Assembly: GCF_003367245.1 (NCBI RefSeq)
Contig: NZ_QRGR01000013.1
Span: forward strand, 115,401-179,400
DNA: 64,000 nt
Direction of reading: 5' to 3'
From: Pontibacter diazotrophicus
Lineage (GTDB): Bacteria > Bacteroidota > Bacteroidia > Cytophagales > Hymenobacteraceae
The notes below the pieces were generated by a model. The model was not told the DNA's origin, ran no database searches, and saw only the letters and a list, made by a program, of their open reading frames with translations. The translations under genes were made by a program, and so were the position numbers. How positions within the stretch are numbered: the first letter of the stretch is position 1; each line of letters begins with the position of its first letter. Below, piece by piece: positions 29,063-38,508 of this stretch.

Positions 29063-29259
29063 ATGCTGTCTTCTGCGTTTTATCGGTATATCATTGCTTC
29101 TGGTGTTTAAATTATGCTTAGTTATTGCACAAGTAATTTAGTTGTCTGCAGTTGAAAGATGACTTGGAATGTAGGTACATAGCTTATAATGAGTGTTTTA
29201 AGTGTATATCTCAGACCTTTGAAAATTGCAACAAATAAACGCAGTGATTTCACTAGGCA

Positions 29260-29279
29260 GTAAGTAACTGCTCACTAAT
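29260..29279 (-). promoter_or_regulatory. Conserved 20-nt block, copy 1
   Basis: This sequence matches 41251-41270 at 19 of 20 positions. Read leftward it is an imperfect dyad built from AGTGAG and TTACTTAC halves. A LacI-type operator sits 31 bp beyond it here and 27 bp beyond it in the other copy. The block lies 468 bp from the susC start and could be a promoter region or a site for a second regulator. Confidence 0.6.
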
Positions 29280-29310
29280 ATGTGTAAACTTGAGTATTTT
29301 TTTTAAAACA

Positions 29311-29324
29311 TGCAACCGATTTCA
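29311..29324 (+). promoter_or_regulatory. LacI-type operator 2 upstream of susC pair 1
   Basis: TGCAACCGATTTCA fits TGnAAnCGnTnnCA at every fixed base and is identical, with flanking ATAAAT, to the site at 41298-41311 upstream of the lacI gene. Confidence 0.7.
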
Positions 29325-29492
29325 TAAATAGTTTTCAAGCTTGCTCTGCTTTGGGTCAATAGTACAGCAAAAAGTATCTGAGTAGGGGCTTGTGGAAATG
29401 AATTCAGATGCTTTTAAATCTTTAGAGAATTGGATTAGTTTCTTAAAACCAGTAAAATTCAATTGCACCTTAGATTAGGTGTGCCTGTAGAA

Positions 29493-29565
29493 GTCTTCGA
29501 TGGGGTATCGGGAGGCTGGTATATTTGAAACCGATTTCAAAATTTATATCAACCAGTTCGAAGAC
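29493..29565. promoter_or_regulatory. LacI-type operator 3 inside a nested dyad
   Basis: TGAAACCGATTTCA at 29526-29539 fits the LacI-type pattern and is the centre of a longer near-palindrome (TTTGAAA-CCGA-TTTCAAA). Around it are two further inverted pairs: CTGGT (29516-29520) with ACCAG (29552-29556), and GTCTTCGA (29493-29500) with TCGAAGAC (29558-29565). The layered symmetry suggests either a cooperative binding site or a transcribed hairpin. Confidence 0.6.
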
Positions 29566-30183
29566 ATCAAAAAGACAAAATCAACCCAGGTTGAGATCAG
29601 CTAAGAGTGTTAAAAATTACCTGCCCAGATTAGCTCCTCCCAGTCTAATCCAGGTTAAGTTTGGATGAAATTTGAAAAGCCCTTGATATATGGCAACATG
29701 AGTTAAATAAGGAATAGAACTCCTATGCTAAAGTGAAAGGAGTAGGAGTCAGCTACTGTTAATAGAGAGTTTTATAGTGAATTAAGAAAGCCAGGTAGTT
29801 GCTCTTTAGCTTGCGGGCAGGCTGTCATGTTACTTTAATATATTAGCCAGTAATCTACGATAGCAGCTTACCAGTAGCACCAGTGATGTGTGCCGGGGCT
29901 GAACCAATAAGGGGCAAGCATTATGAGAAGAGTGGCGGATAGAGCTGATTCTAAGCTGTCCGCTGACAACTATACAGAGACGGGCAAAGGTTGAAATCAT
30001 ATAGAACAGGAGGGTAGGGGGCTGGCGCGAGCCGTTTACCTGCTAAACCTGCTTGCCTTGGCAACCGGTCCCTTGTTAATGAGTGTCATTATGCGTAGCA
30101 ACAAAGCTGGTGTTGCCTGTTTGGGGGATAATAGGGTGTTTTACAGAAAAAATTCGAGTAGGCCACTGCTTGTTTTATATAGC

Positions 30184-30225
30184 ATAAATACACCTCCCGC
30201 TCCAAAGAGCGGGAGGTGTATTTAT
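30184..30225 (-). terminator. Terminator after susD pair 2
   Basis: A perfect 19-bp stem (core CACCTCCCGCTC with GAGCGGGAGGTG) with a 4-nt CAAA loop lies 22 bp past the susD stop. The flanking A/T runs allow termination in both directions, and it marks the left end of the second susCD operon. Confidence 0.9.
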
Positions 30226-30246
30226 AAAGCATTACAACTGTTGTAG

Positions 30247-31911
30247 TTAATAGCCAGGGTTTTGGGCAAAAGCGGTGGCACTACGGTCAACCTGAGTTTG
30301 AGGAATCGGTCTCAGCACGTGGTGGGCCTGTATATTAGGTGCAGCTGCCTCGTTGTGTGCCTTCACCCTCTCAATCAGTATTCCCCAACGCTTTAGATCC
30401 AGCCATCGCATCTGCTCACCTATCAATTCTCTTTCCCGCTCTTCGATGATAAACTCCATGTCCAGCTGATCAGCTGTAATTTCCATGGCACTTTCCTGGC
30501 CAGGCCACGCTGCTCTGCGGCGTACCATGTTGATGTTTTCAACAGCTTCAGCAGTTTGACCTGCCTGGAGCTGCGCTTCAGCCAGCATCAGGTAAGTGTC
30601 CGCCAAACGAAATGCGATGTAATCACGGCCGCCTTCAAATTGTGTACGGTCTACGCGGCCGGCATCCATGTGTTTGGTAAGTGCGGGGAACAAGCGCTCA
30701 TCATACCGGCTGGGCACCAGTACCTGGTACGGCCGCTTCGCCATTTCCGCAGCTGACATCTCATACCCTGGCATATAGATGGCTGTATCGCCCTCGGCAA
30801 AGGTCACAGAAGGCTTGGTCGTGTCGAAGGACGTGTTATAGGTGCCCGGTTTGTTGCTGTAGTACGTGTCCTTAAAAGACTTCTTATAGCGGCTGTCGAT
30901 TTCCCGGTCTGTGAAGATCTCGTTGAGCGTGTACTCGGTAGGCATGTAGCGTTTGAACGGCCGGCCATTTTCTGTGTCACGCTGCATTCCAGGCAACACG
31001 TCGTACTCCATCAGGAAAAACACGTGCGTATTGTTGCCCCCTCCGTTCGTCAGTGGGTCGCGGGTGTACTGCACAGACCAGATAACTTCGTCGTTCATCT
31101 CATTGCCCTGTCGGTGAACATCCGCAAAGTCAGGAAGAAGTCTTAAGCCATAGTTGTTGATCACGTTTTGAAACAGCGGGATGGCATTGGCATAATCATC
31201 AGCCGCCGCGGCCTCCGAAGTGGCCTTGGTCAGGTATACTTTCCCTAGCAGGTGCTCAGCGGCAGGGCGTGTGGCACGACCGTATTGTGATGATCTGGCT
31301 GCTGCCTCCAGATCAGGAATGGCCTCTGTCAAATCTCTGATGATCGCCTCGTACTGTGCTTCTACCGTAGATCTGGAAACGTCCTTGGTGGGTACCATGG
31401 TTTCTGTCAGGCGCAGGTCAACTCCGCCAAACAGCTGCGTCAGGATGAAGTAATGGTGGGCCCGGATGAATTTAGCTTCCGCTATCCGCTGCTTCTTAAC
31501 CTCTTCGTCCATCCCAGTCACAGCGGGAGCACGCTCAATGATAGCGTTCGTGGTGTTGATGCCGCGGTACAACTCATCCCAGAGCTCCCTTACGTGGCCA
31601 TTTTGTGTATCAAACTGGGTCGTGTACGTATTCATGAACTTCCACCCTCCATCTGCTCCATTGGTATAGGTATCTGTGCCGAATATGGTGAAGTTATTTC
31701 CCCGCTCCGTGCCATACCAGGTGCGCATAGAAGAATAAGCGGCGTTCACGGCATCATTCATGCCTTTGGCCGTATTCATGTAGTCGTTGCCTATCCTGGA
31801 AATTACTTCTTCGTCCAGGGTGTCTTCGCAGGCAGGGGCACCCATCAGGAGAACACCCAACAGGCCGAGCCTGGCCAAACCCAAAGCTTTGTTTTTATAT
31901 ATCTGATTCAT
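30247..31911 (-). CDS. SusD/RagB-family surface glycan-binding lipoprotein (pair 2)
   Basis: This is a 554-residue lipoprotein with Cys28 after MGAPA and an acidic EDTLDEEV start. The helical half has IAEAKFIRAHHYFILTQLFGGVDLRLTE near 120-150, the usual SusD signature. The C-terminal part has DTYLMLAEAQLQAGQ, EERERELIGEQMRWLDLKRWG and HVLRPIPQTQVD-FAQNPGY. It is about 100 residues shorter than the SusD of pair 1 and not closely similar, so it probably binds another glycan or another size of oligomer. It is 22 bp downstream of its susC, with a strong terminator directly after it. No enzyme gene is co-transcribed downstream. Confidence 0.97.
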   Translation of the reverse strand: MNQIYKNKALGLARLGLLGVLLMGAPACEDTLDEEVISRIGNDYMNTAKGMNDAVNAAYSSMRTWYGTERGNNFTIFGTDTYTNGADGGWKFMNTYTTQFDTQNGHVRELWDELYRGINTTNAIIERAPAVTGMDEEVKKQRIAEAKFIRAHHYFILTQLFGGVDLRLTETMVPTKDVSRSTVEAQYEAIIRDLTEAIPDLEAAARSSQYGRATRPAAEHLLGKVYLTKATSEAAAADDYANAIPLFQNVINNYGLRLLPDFADVHRQGNEMNDEVIWSVQYTRDPLTNGGGNNTHVFFLMEYDVLPGMQRDTENGRPFKRYMPTEYTLNEIFTDREIDSRYKKSFKDTYYSNKPGTYNTSFDTTKPSVTFAEGDTAIYMPGYEMSAAEMAKRPYQVLVPSRYDERLFPALTKHMDAGRVDRTQFEGGRDYIAFRLADTYLMLAEAQLQAGQTAEAVENINMVRRRAAWPGQESAMEITADQLDMEFIIEERERELIGEQMRWLDLKRWGILIERVKAHNEAAAPNIQAHHVLRPIPQTQVDRSATAFAQNPGY

Positions 31912-31933
31912 GGTTATTCTGGTTTAGTCTTAA

Positions 31934-34900
31934 TTAGAATCTTGCATTGATACCGAAGGTGAACACTTTGGTAGCAGGGGCCACGTTAGCATTTATTTCT
32001 CCTCCGCCTACACCCTGGTCTCCATCCACATAAGTCTCCGGATCGATGCCCTGGTACTTAGACCGGTATGAAGCGAAGATAAAGGGCTGCTGAATGCTGG
32101 TATACACCCGCAGGCTCTCCATCTTTAACTTGGAGGCAAAAGAAGCCGGTACATTATACCCTAAATTGATGTTCCGCACCTTTAGGAAGGAACCGTCGAA
32201 GTACGTCAGGGAGCTGGCGTATTTTGGAAATTCCTGGGTAACAACCGGCTGCGGGAAATTATTGGTAGGGTTGTTCGGTGTCCAGTAGTCTACATCCAGG
32301 TTGTTGTAGCGTCCTGCCAGGAGGTTGGCGTTATCGTGGAAGCGGCTTCTGATCAATTGTCCGTACCGGCCAAACACAAAGAAGGAGAAGTCAAAGTTTT
32401 TGAACGTTATGCGGTTGGTGATACCCCCGGCAAAGTCCGGAACGGCGGAGCCCAGTATCTGGCGATCATCTGCATTTATCTTTCCGTCATTGTTTATGTC
32501 TTCCACTCTAACCTGCCCTACTTTATCCTGGTATATCAAAGCCTCATCGGCTTGATCTGCCTGCCAGATACCTAACTTTCTGTGATCATAAAATACCGAA
32601 AGGGGTTGCCCTATGAAGCGCCCGGCGGCTACGTCATCTACTTTGCCGTCGGCTAGTTCAATGATGGCTTCGCGGTTACGGGTGAAGACAAAGTCAGTAG
32701 ACCAGGTGAAGTCTCCTTTGTCAACGTTCACTGTTGTAAGCGTCACTTCAACTCCTTGGTTTCGTGTGTGTCCGATATTTGTTGTGAACCCGCCAAAACC
32801 AATGGATGTCGGTAATGGCTGTGGAGCCAGCAAGTCAGTTGTATTGGTCACATAGTACTCGAGGCTACCAGACACTCTACCGCTGAAGAGGCTGAAATCC
32901 ATACCGGCATTGGCCGTTCTGGATGTTTCCCACCTCAGGTCAGGGTTTCCGATAGTATTGGGACGGTAGCCAAAAGCAGCGGCATTATCCCAGGCGTAAG
33001 ACGTGCGGCCTAACAGCGCCTGTGTCTGGTATGGGTCAATCGCGGTGTTTCCAATTACTCCGTAACTCACGCGTAGTTTGGCCATGTCCAACCAGTTAAC
33101 ACCAGACATGAAGGATTCTTCCGAAAGGTTCCAGCCTAATGCTACAGAGGGGAAATAGCCGAATTTAGTGTTTTCCCCGAAACGGGAAGAACCGTCTGCC
33201 CGCATTGTGGCGGTGAGCAGGTACCTGTTTTTGAAGTCATAATTAACCCGGCCCATGAACGATAGCAACGTCCAGGTGCGGAGGTCGGTATTGGCCCCGG
33301 TAATCTGGCTTGCATCTCCTAAGCGGTAATATTCCTGGTTTTCGTCCGGTATTCCCAGCACGTTGATAGACGAGTTCTCGAAACGGTCTCTCTGAATAGA
33401 CTGAAGTCCGGTGAAGTTCAGGTTGTGCGCCTCGTTGAATTGCTTGCTATAAGTAAGGATGTTTTCAAGCGTATAGTTGAGGACGAACTCCTCATACACA
33501 CTTCCTGTGGGTGCTCCGCCCCGGCGCGCATTGGTTTGCGAGCCTGTAAAACGACCGCTTCTTCTTACTGTCACGTCAGGCCCAAAATTCAGTCTGTATT
33601 TCAGTCCATCTGCAATGTCCCATTCGCCATAGATACTGTTGAAGATCCGGTAGCGCTTGGTTTCGTCTACCTGGGCACCGTCCACAATCTCAGCCAGCGG
33701 GTTAGTACGCAAGCCATCGTTAGTTGGTAAAAAGTTCAAGGATCCGTCGTCGTTATAAGGCTTGCCCAGCGGGTTTTCAGCAAAAGCGCCTCCTAGTGGG
33801 TTAAAGTTCTCACCATTCCGGATGCTGTACACAAACAGGGAAGAAGTACCTACCCTTAGCCTGTCATTGATTTTATGATCCAGGTTTACGCGGAAGGTAT
33901 AGCGGGAAAAATCCTGCTTTTTCACTACCCCTTTGTCCTCGAAGTAGTTACCGGAGATATTGAAAGTCGTTTTTTCGCTACCCCCCGATACGCCCAGCTG
34001 GTGGCTCTGAATCATGCCGGTACGCAGCATGGCATCTACATAGTCGGTGCTGCGGCCTGACCGGATGCTCTCCAGTTCTACAGGTTCAAATATCTTCTCA
34101 TCAGCATCGTCGGTGGCAGGTCCCAGGGGGTACTGACCGATAGCTCTTCTTGACTCCCGCTTATACTCTGCAAACCCTGGGCCGTCAAGTACCTCAATTC
34201 TTCCGAGGGGGCTGTTTATACCCACAAAAGTATCATAGGTTACAGATGTTTTGCCTGCTACACCTCTTTTGGTGGTGATGAGTACAACGCCGTTGGAGCC
34301 ACGGGAACCATAAATAGCTGTGGCGGAAGCATCTTTCAGCACCTCCATAGAGGCAATATCCTGCGGGTTGATATCATCGATTCCACCGGAGAGCGGAATG
34401 CCATCCACTACATAAAGCGGGTCGTTGGAAGCGTTGAAGGAACGGCGACCCCTGATTCGGATTTGCGGTCCGGCTCCCGGCTTGCTACCTGCCTGCACCA
34501 CGTCTACCCCGGCTGCCCGGCCCTGAATAGCCTGGCGGGCGTTCGTAATCGGCATTTCGCTTATCTCTCTGGAGGATAAAGAGGAAATAGCCCCGGTTAC
34601 CTGGCTTTTCTTCTGGGTTCCATAGCCCACCACCTGTACTTCCTGCAGGGCTTTGGAATCTTCGGTCATGGATACGTTGATAGTAGCCGGACCGGTAAAA
34701 GGCATTTCTTTGGCAGTGGTGCCGATAAAGGAATAAACCAGGGTGCCGGGAGATTCAGGCACAGAAAGGGTGTAGTTTCCGTTACCATCCGTAGAAGTTC
34801 CTACTGTGGTTCCTTTAAGGACGACTGCGACACCAGGAAGCGCCTCTCCCTCAAGCGTTACTTTACCGGTAATCTGCCACGCAAAAGGATTAGCCGCGGT

Positions 34901-34993
34901 GGCGAAGGCTGCCGGCGAGAACATGCTTCCCGTCACGATGCCGATCAGCAAGAGGCAAAGCCGGCCTTGCCATAAGTGTATAGAGTTTTTCAT
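31934..34993 (-). CDS. SusC/RagA-family TonB-dependent outer-membrane transporter (pair 2)
   Basis: This is a 1019-residue protein. The signal peptide (about 1-33, ending FATA) precedes a carboxypeptidase-D regulatory-like module (ITGKVTLEGEALPGVAVVLKG), then QEVQVVGYGTQKKSQVTG, a plug with RIRGRRSFNASNDPLYVVDGIP and MEVLKDASATAIYGSRGSNGVVLITTK, and a barrel ending GINARF with the C-terminal Phe needed for outer-membrane assembly. It imports oligosaccharides with SusD as the lid. Two LacI-type operator sequences lie upstream (35138 and 35451), like those of pair 1, which suggests shared control. Its substrate is not shown by the neighbours, which are Gfo/Idh and ThuA genes. Confidence 0.97.
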   Translation of the reverse strand: MKNSIHLWQGRLCLLLIGIVTGSMFSPAAFATAANPFAWQITGKVTLEGEALPGVAVVLKGTTVGTSTDGNGNYTLSVPESPGTLVYSFIGTTAKEMPFTGPATINVSMTEDSKALQEVQVVGYGTQKKSQVTGAISSLSSREISEMPITNARQAIQGRAAGVDVVQAGSKPGAGPQIRIRGRRSFNASNDPLYVVDGIPLSGGIDDINPQDIASMEVLKDASATAIYGSRGSNGVVLITTKRGVAGKTSVTYDTFVGINSPLGRIEVLDGPGFAEYKRESRRAIGQYPLGPATDDADEKIFEPVELESIRSGRSTDYVDAMLRTGMIQSHQLGVSGGSEKTTFNISGNYFEDKGVVKKQDFSRYTFRVNLDHKINDRLRVGTSSLFVYSIRNGENFNPLGGAFAENPLGKPYNDDGSLNFLPTNDGLRTNPLAEIVDGAQVDETKRYRIFNSIYGEWDIADGLKYRLNFGPDVTVRRSGRFTGSQTNARRGGAPTGSVYEEFVLNYTLENILTYSKQFNEAHNLNFTGLQSIQRDRFENSSINVLGIPDENQEYYRLGDASQITGANTDLRTWTLLSFMGRVNYDFKNRYLLTATMRADGSSRFGENTKFGYFPSVALGWNLSEESFMSGVNWLDMAKLRVSYGVIGNTAIDPYQTQALLGRTSYAWDNAAAFGYRPNTIGNPDLRWETSRTANAGMDFSLFSGRVSGSLEYYVTNTTDLLAPQPLPTSIGFGGFTTNIGHTRNQGVEVTLTTVNVDKGDFTWSTDFVFTRNREAIIELADGKVDDVAAGRFIGQPLSVFYDHRKLGIWQADQADEALIYQDKVGQVRVEDINNDGKINADDRQILGSAVPDFAGGITNRITFKNFDFSFFVFGRYGQLIRSRFHDNANLLAGRYNNLDVDYWTPNNPTNNFPQPVVTQEFPKYASSLTYFDGSFLKVRNINLGYNVPASFASKLKMESLRVYTSIQQPFIFASYRSKYQGIDPETYVDGDQGVGGGEINANVAPATKVFTFGINARF

Positions 34994-35137
34994 GCACGGT
35001 TTGTTTAAGGTAAGTAAAACATTAATTATTTATGATTTTATTGGAACTATAAAGCATTATAGATGATCTAAGGCTGCTTTTAAGGGTGATTATGGACTTA
35101 AGAATTCATGTAGTTTATTTTTTTATTGAATTAAATT

Positions 35138-35151
35138 TGGAATCGATTGCA
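35138..35151 (+). promoter_or_regulatory. LacI-type operator upstream of susC pair 2
   Basis: TGGAATCGATTGCA fits TGnAAnCGnTnnCA at all fixed bases and is nearly palindromic around the central CG. It lies 145 bp from the susC start. Confidence 0.6.
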
Positions 35152-35450
35152 GTTATTACATGTTTTTTTTGTCTACCACTGCTTGAGCTTAAAAATTTAC
35201 ATACCGAGGTTTGGAGCATTAACTCTTGGCTAATCTCTTGCTCTTGTAATGCAGGATATTTTCGATGTTATACTATTCTTATTTTTGTTTTGATTATTAC
35301 TGCTGATTCTTTAGGTTTAGTCGGATTGTTTTAGCTTCTCTGGTTTTAGAATTTCCTGTCTACTATACCAAAGGAGTAAAACTGACTGCTTAAAATCGTA
35401 ATTCTTGCAATTGAGCGAAATCTTCGTCTTTTCTTATGGAAGATTTACTT

Positions 35451-35464
35451 TGGAATCGATTGTG
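35451..35464 (+). promoter_or_regulatory. Degenerate LacI-type operator upstream of susC pair 2
   Basis: TGGAATCGATTGTG repeats the first 12 bases of the site at 35138 but ends TG instead of CA. It may be a weaker second binding site. Confidence 0.4.
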
Positions 35465-35551
35465 CTGGGCGTGGGAGGTATAATAATCTCTTACCGCTCT
35501 TATTATTCTAAATGTCTTTGAATGAAATAAGGCTTCCTGTTTATATTGATA

Positions 35552-35568
35552 AGTGAGTAATCAGTTAC
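35552..35568 (+). promoter_or_regulatory. Diverged copy of the conserved AGTGAGTA/GTTAC block
   Basis: AGTGAGTA is followed by ATCA and GTTAC. Copies 1 and 2, read leftward, have AGTGAG-YA-GTTAC with no 4-nt insert. The orientation relative to susC is the same as in copy 1. The match is short, so this could be chance. Confidence 0.35.
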
Positions 35569-35800
35569 AGCTTATAGCGTTGAAAGATAGCTAATTATTT
35601 TGCATCTCCAAATGTTTTTAAGCAAAAAGAAGTAAAGCGGAAAAAGTTTAAAGGCGCAAAGCTCCTGTTGACACTCCCAACAAAACAAGTCTGCGTAAAG
35701 AAGCTTGGGTAGTGTCGTGGAAAATCAAATCCAGCGGGCAATAAATAGAAAAAAAGGAAGCGCATATCAACTGTAAACAACCTGAGGCAGGCGTTTCTAC

Positions 35801-36985
35801 TTACGCTTTAAGAATCATCTTTTGAGCCTGTTGCTGGGCTTTTAGCGCTAGTTCTGTAGCCAGAAAGCAATGCTCCTGTGTCATGGCTGTTTCGGTGCGG
35901 TTTAATATGTCATCCACTAATTGTTCGCCATAAGGCAGGGGTACCTGGCTGCAATCAATATACCGGGTCTCTTTGTGGTCTGTCAGGAAAAGGTGATTGC
36001 CGCCGTCTCGTCCGGCAATGTCTATGTTTTTGCGAATTTCTATGAAGCCGTCTGTGCCGAGTATCGTCAGGCGTCCGTCTCCCCACGATTTCAACCCATC
36101 AGGCGTAAACCAATCAACTCGTATATACCCCGTTCCTCCGTCGCCGCGCACCATTACGTCGCCAAAATCTTCAAATGCAGGGTATTGCGGGTGGTTTACA
36201 TTACCTACCTGCGACGCCATAATGTCAGCCTTAGTAGTACCCGTGAAGTATAGGAACTGATCGAACTGGTGGGAGCCTATATCTGTGATAATGCCGCCAA
36301 AATGCTTGCGGTCAAAGAACCAGTCAGGCCGTGTTTTTGAGTTCATGCGGTGCGGCCCCAGGCCAATCGTCTGCACCACTTTGCCAATAGCCCCCGCTTT
36401 CACCAGTTCTCCAGCCTTAACAGTTGCCCGGTTCTCGAAACGTTCGCTGTACATGATGGAGTAGATGCGCTTTGTTTCTTTCTGCACACGACGTACTTCA
36501 GCCAATTGCTCCAGTGTCGTAATACCGGGTTTGTCTGCCATATAATCTTTGCCGTGGCGCATCACCCGGATACCAAGCGGAGCACGTTCGTTAGGGGTGA
36601 TGGAGCTAAGAACAAGGTGAATAGAATTGTCTTCCAGTATCTCTTTTTCACTGCGAACAAGCTTTGCCTCCGGAAAGCGTTTGGCAAAGGCTTCTAGAAG
36701 TTCAGGCTCTTTCGCATAGTAAGAAACAAACTCACCGCCGCCTCGCTTAATAGCGTTCACCTGGCCGTATATGTGGCCGTGATTTATCCCGATGACGGAG
36801 AAGCGGATACGCGGGGCAACCACAGCTCCTTTATTCTCCTCCTGGCCACTCTTCAACGACTTAGCGGACAGGCTTTCCGGTGAGGCCATTGCTTCCTGAG
36901 GAAAGGCTGAAAACATGGCCAGGCCGGCTGCAGTTGTAACGGTGTCTCTGATAAACTTACGGCGTTCAAATGGAAAGCTTTTCAT
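35801..36985 (-). CDS. Gfo/Idh/MocA-family oxidoreductase with Tat-like signal (1)
   Basis: This is a 394-residue protein. The N-terminus has a twin-arginine motif (RRKFIRDT) followed by a moderately hydrophobic segment, so export in folded form with its NAD(P) cofactor is likely. The Rossmann domain covers about 57-180 (IGINHGHIYGQV, LVLSSITPNERAPLGIRVMRHGKDYMADKPGITT). The C-terminal substrate domain has FGGIITDIGSHQFDQFLYFTG, with the conserved Asp/His pair, and DGFIEIRKNIDI. Family members oxidise or reduce sugar hydroxyls, often at C3. It is the last gene of the leftward Gfo/Idh-ThuA-Gfo/Idh-Gfo/Idh cluster, with 53 bp to the next gene upstream. The substrate is unknown. Confidence 0.88.
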   Translation of the reverse strand: MKSFPFERRKFIRDTVTTAAGLAMFSAFPQEAMASPESLSAKSLKSGQEENKGAVVAPRIRFSVIGINHGHIYGQVNAIKRGGGEFVSYYAKEPELLEAFAKRFPEAKLVRSEKEILEDNSIHLVLSSITPNERAPLGIRVMRHGKDYMADKPGITTLEQLAEVRRVQKETKRIYSIMYSERFENRATVKAGELVKAGAIGKVVQTIGLGPHRMNSKTRPDWFFDRKHFGGIITDIGSHQFDQFLYFTGTTKADIMASQVGNVNHPQYPAFEDFGDVMVRGDGGTGYIRVDWFTPDGLKSWGDGRLTILGTDGFIEIRKNIDIAGRDGGNHLFLTDHKETRYIDCSQVPLPYGEQLVDDILNRTETAMTQEHCFLATELALKAQQQAQKMILKA

Positions 36986-37038
36986 GTTCTGTATGAGGTA
37001 TGGTGAGTGATTAGAAGAAATATGTGTGCAGGCGCTTG

Positions 37039-38487
37039 CTATCTCCTGGAAGTAGGGTTGCCTTTTTGTTTCGCCATCTCCAGTGCCTTTGTTGTGGTGT
37101 AGTATTTTGCAATCATGTTAGGCACTTCCCAATCCGGCATTTTTCCTTCAGCTAAATACAGGAGGAACTTCTCTGTAACCTGTCCGAAGTGCGCTTCATG
37201 GCCATCATGATATTTTTCTGGTGCCGTAACAACCCAGCCGTTCCCGGATTTGCTTATTTCTACCCCGGGATACTTTTGCTGTACGGTAGCCATGTTTGCT
37301 CGCAGCGTTTTTTCAAAGGCATCTAAATCAGTTCCTTTGGCTGGCTCAATAGAGAGTTGAGGCTTATAGCCTTGTTCCTGCCCCTGGCGAATCACTAGGT
37401 TGGCTTTCGTGCCCCGCATCAAAGAGAAATGGGTGTCGCCGGCCCCTTCAGGTGCTTTGTAGTTCCAGATAACAGATACTTTCACGTGGATGCCTTTTAC
37501 CTGGTAATTGATTTCGCCGTTGGAGTACACTGCCAATGAACTGTCTTTCCCTATATCTTTTGATAGGTAGGCCGGGTAGGCAGCCAGTCCGGTTGCTTGA
37601 TTGAATTGGGCTGGGCTTAGGTTTGTTGCCCAGCGGCGGGCGCCTGTAAGGATAATATCCTGCTCATAATCGATGGCCTGCTCCGGAAAGCATTCCCATT
37701 GTACCAGGTCTACCAGGTGTGTGGTGACATCTACTATGCCCTCGCCCTCCTGTGTAACGTCAAAAAACCAGGCCGGTCGCTTTAGTGGCATACCCGAAAC
37801 ATACTTAAAGAAATGGTGGACGCTTTCCTTCGTAATAGCCGGATCAGCAGGCGTGCCTTTCTGCAAAGTTCCGAAAACCTCGGGCAGCATAGAGAACTCC
37901 CGTTGCAGCATGGTGGTAATTTCGTAGCGCTCTGTCATGATGTCGTAGAGCAGTACATTGTTTTTTTCGGCCGATGCAAAAGCCTCTTTCAGTAAACCAA
38001 AGCTTTCTGTGTCGATGGCCATGGGTTTGTCAGCCAGCACATGCAAACCAGCATCTACGGACGTTTTAATGTACTCCGTCTTTTTCTGGTTATTTCCAGC
38101 GATGACGACCACATTGCCCGCTTTATCAGCTAGCATTTTCTGCAGGTAATCATCTCCGGTATACACCTCTTCCTTCCATTGCGTAGGTGCTTCCGGTCGG
38201 GTATTATATGCCTCAATCTTTTTGAGATGCTCCTGTACGTCGTCTCCTGCGGGCGCATATACATGCACCACCGGATCTACGTTGTCATACATGCTCTTCT
38301 GCACCAGCGCAGCATGAAAATGACCCGGATTCAGGGTAATTAATTTTATTCTTTCCGAAGAAGTCACCGTTGCCTCGTTATTGGCAGCAATAGCTTCTGT
38401 GTTGGTTTCCTGTGTCTTGGTTGAGCAGGAAAGCATGACGGATAAAGCTGTTGCCGTGAATGTTAAAGTGGAAATTCTATGTAGCAT
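37039..38487 (-). CDS. Gfo/Idh-family oxidoreductase, lipoprotein, with family-specific C-terminal domain (2)
   Basis: This is a 482-residue lipoprotein (signal ending VMLSC, Cys21). A Rossmann-type N-terminal domain runs from about 48 (IKLITLNPGHFHAALVQ) through VVVIAGNNQKKTEYIKTSVDAGLHVLADKPMAID. The C-terminal half (GIVDVTTHLVDLVQWECFPEQAID, INYQVKGIHVKVSVIWNY, SLMRGTKANLVIRQG) resembles the putative oxidoreductase C-terminal domain seen in a subgroup of these proteins in Bacteroidota. Membrane anchoring in the periplasm is expected. It lies 21 bp downstream of the ThuA gene, and the two are probably co-translated. The substrate is unknown; a sugar or glycoside is likely from the family. 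Confidence 0.85.
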   Translation of the reverse strand: MLHRISTLTFTATALSVMLSCSTKTQETNTEAIAANNEATVTSSERIKLITLNPGHFHAALVQKSMYDNVDPVVHVYAPAGDDVQEHLKKIEAYNTRPEAPTQWKEEVYTGDDYLQKMLADKAGNVVVIAGNNQKKTEYIKTSVDAGLHVLADKPMAIDTESFGLLKEAFASAEKNNVLLYDIMTERYEITTMLQREFSMLPEVFGTLQKGTPADPAITKESVHHFFKYVSGMPLKRPAWFFDVTQEGEGIVDVTTHLVDLVQWECFPEQAIDYEQDIILTGARRWATNLSPAQFNQATGLAAYPAYLSKDIGKDSSLAVYSNGEINYQVKGIHVKVSVIWNYKAPEGAGDTHFSLMRGTKANLVIRQGQEQGYKPQLSIEPAKGTDLDAFEKTLRANMATVQQKYPGVEISKSGNGWVVTAPEKYHDGHEAHFGQVTEKFLLYLAEGKMPDWEVPNMIAKYYTTTKALEMAKQKGNPTSRR

Positions 38488-38508
38488 AACGGAAGGATAA
38501 GGTCTGAA

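Larger units (their letters stand above)
28793..30183. other. Long regulatory intergenic region upstream of susC pair 1
   Basis: About 1.4 kb contains no credible gene; a 62-codon rightward frame at 30058-30246 looks random. It holds three LacI-type operator matches (29049-29062, 29311-29324, 29526-29539), the conserved block at 29260-29279, a nested dyad around the third operator (29493-29565) and a small dyad CCAAAG-TAC-CTTTGG at 28858-28872. If transcription starts near the 29.26-29.31 kb block, the susC message has a leader of over 400 nt. Confidence 0.65.
34994..35800. other. Regulatory intergenic region upstream of susC pair 2
   Basis: About 800 bp of very AT-rich DNA contains no credible gene. 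It holds a full LacI-type operator match (35138-35151), a weaker one (35451-35464) and a diverged copy of the conserved AGTGAGTA/GTTAC block (35552-35568). A 61-codon leftward frame at 35595-35780 resembles nothing I know. Confidence 0.6.

Noticed and set aside
30058..30246. 62-codon rightward open frame before the susD terminator
   Set aside because: Its end overlaps the terminator hairpin and the susD stop, and its composition is not protein-like.
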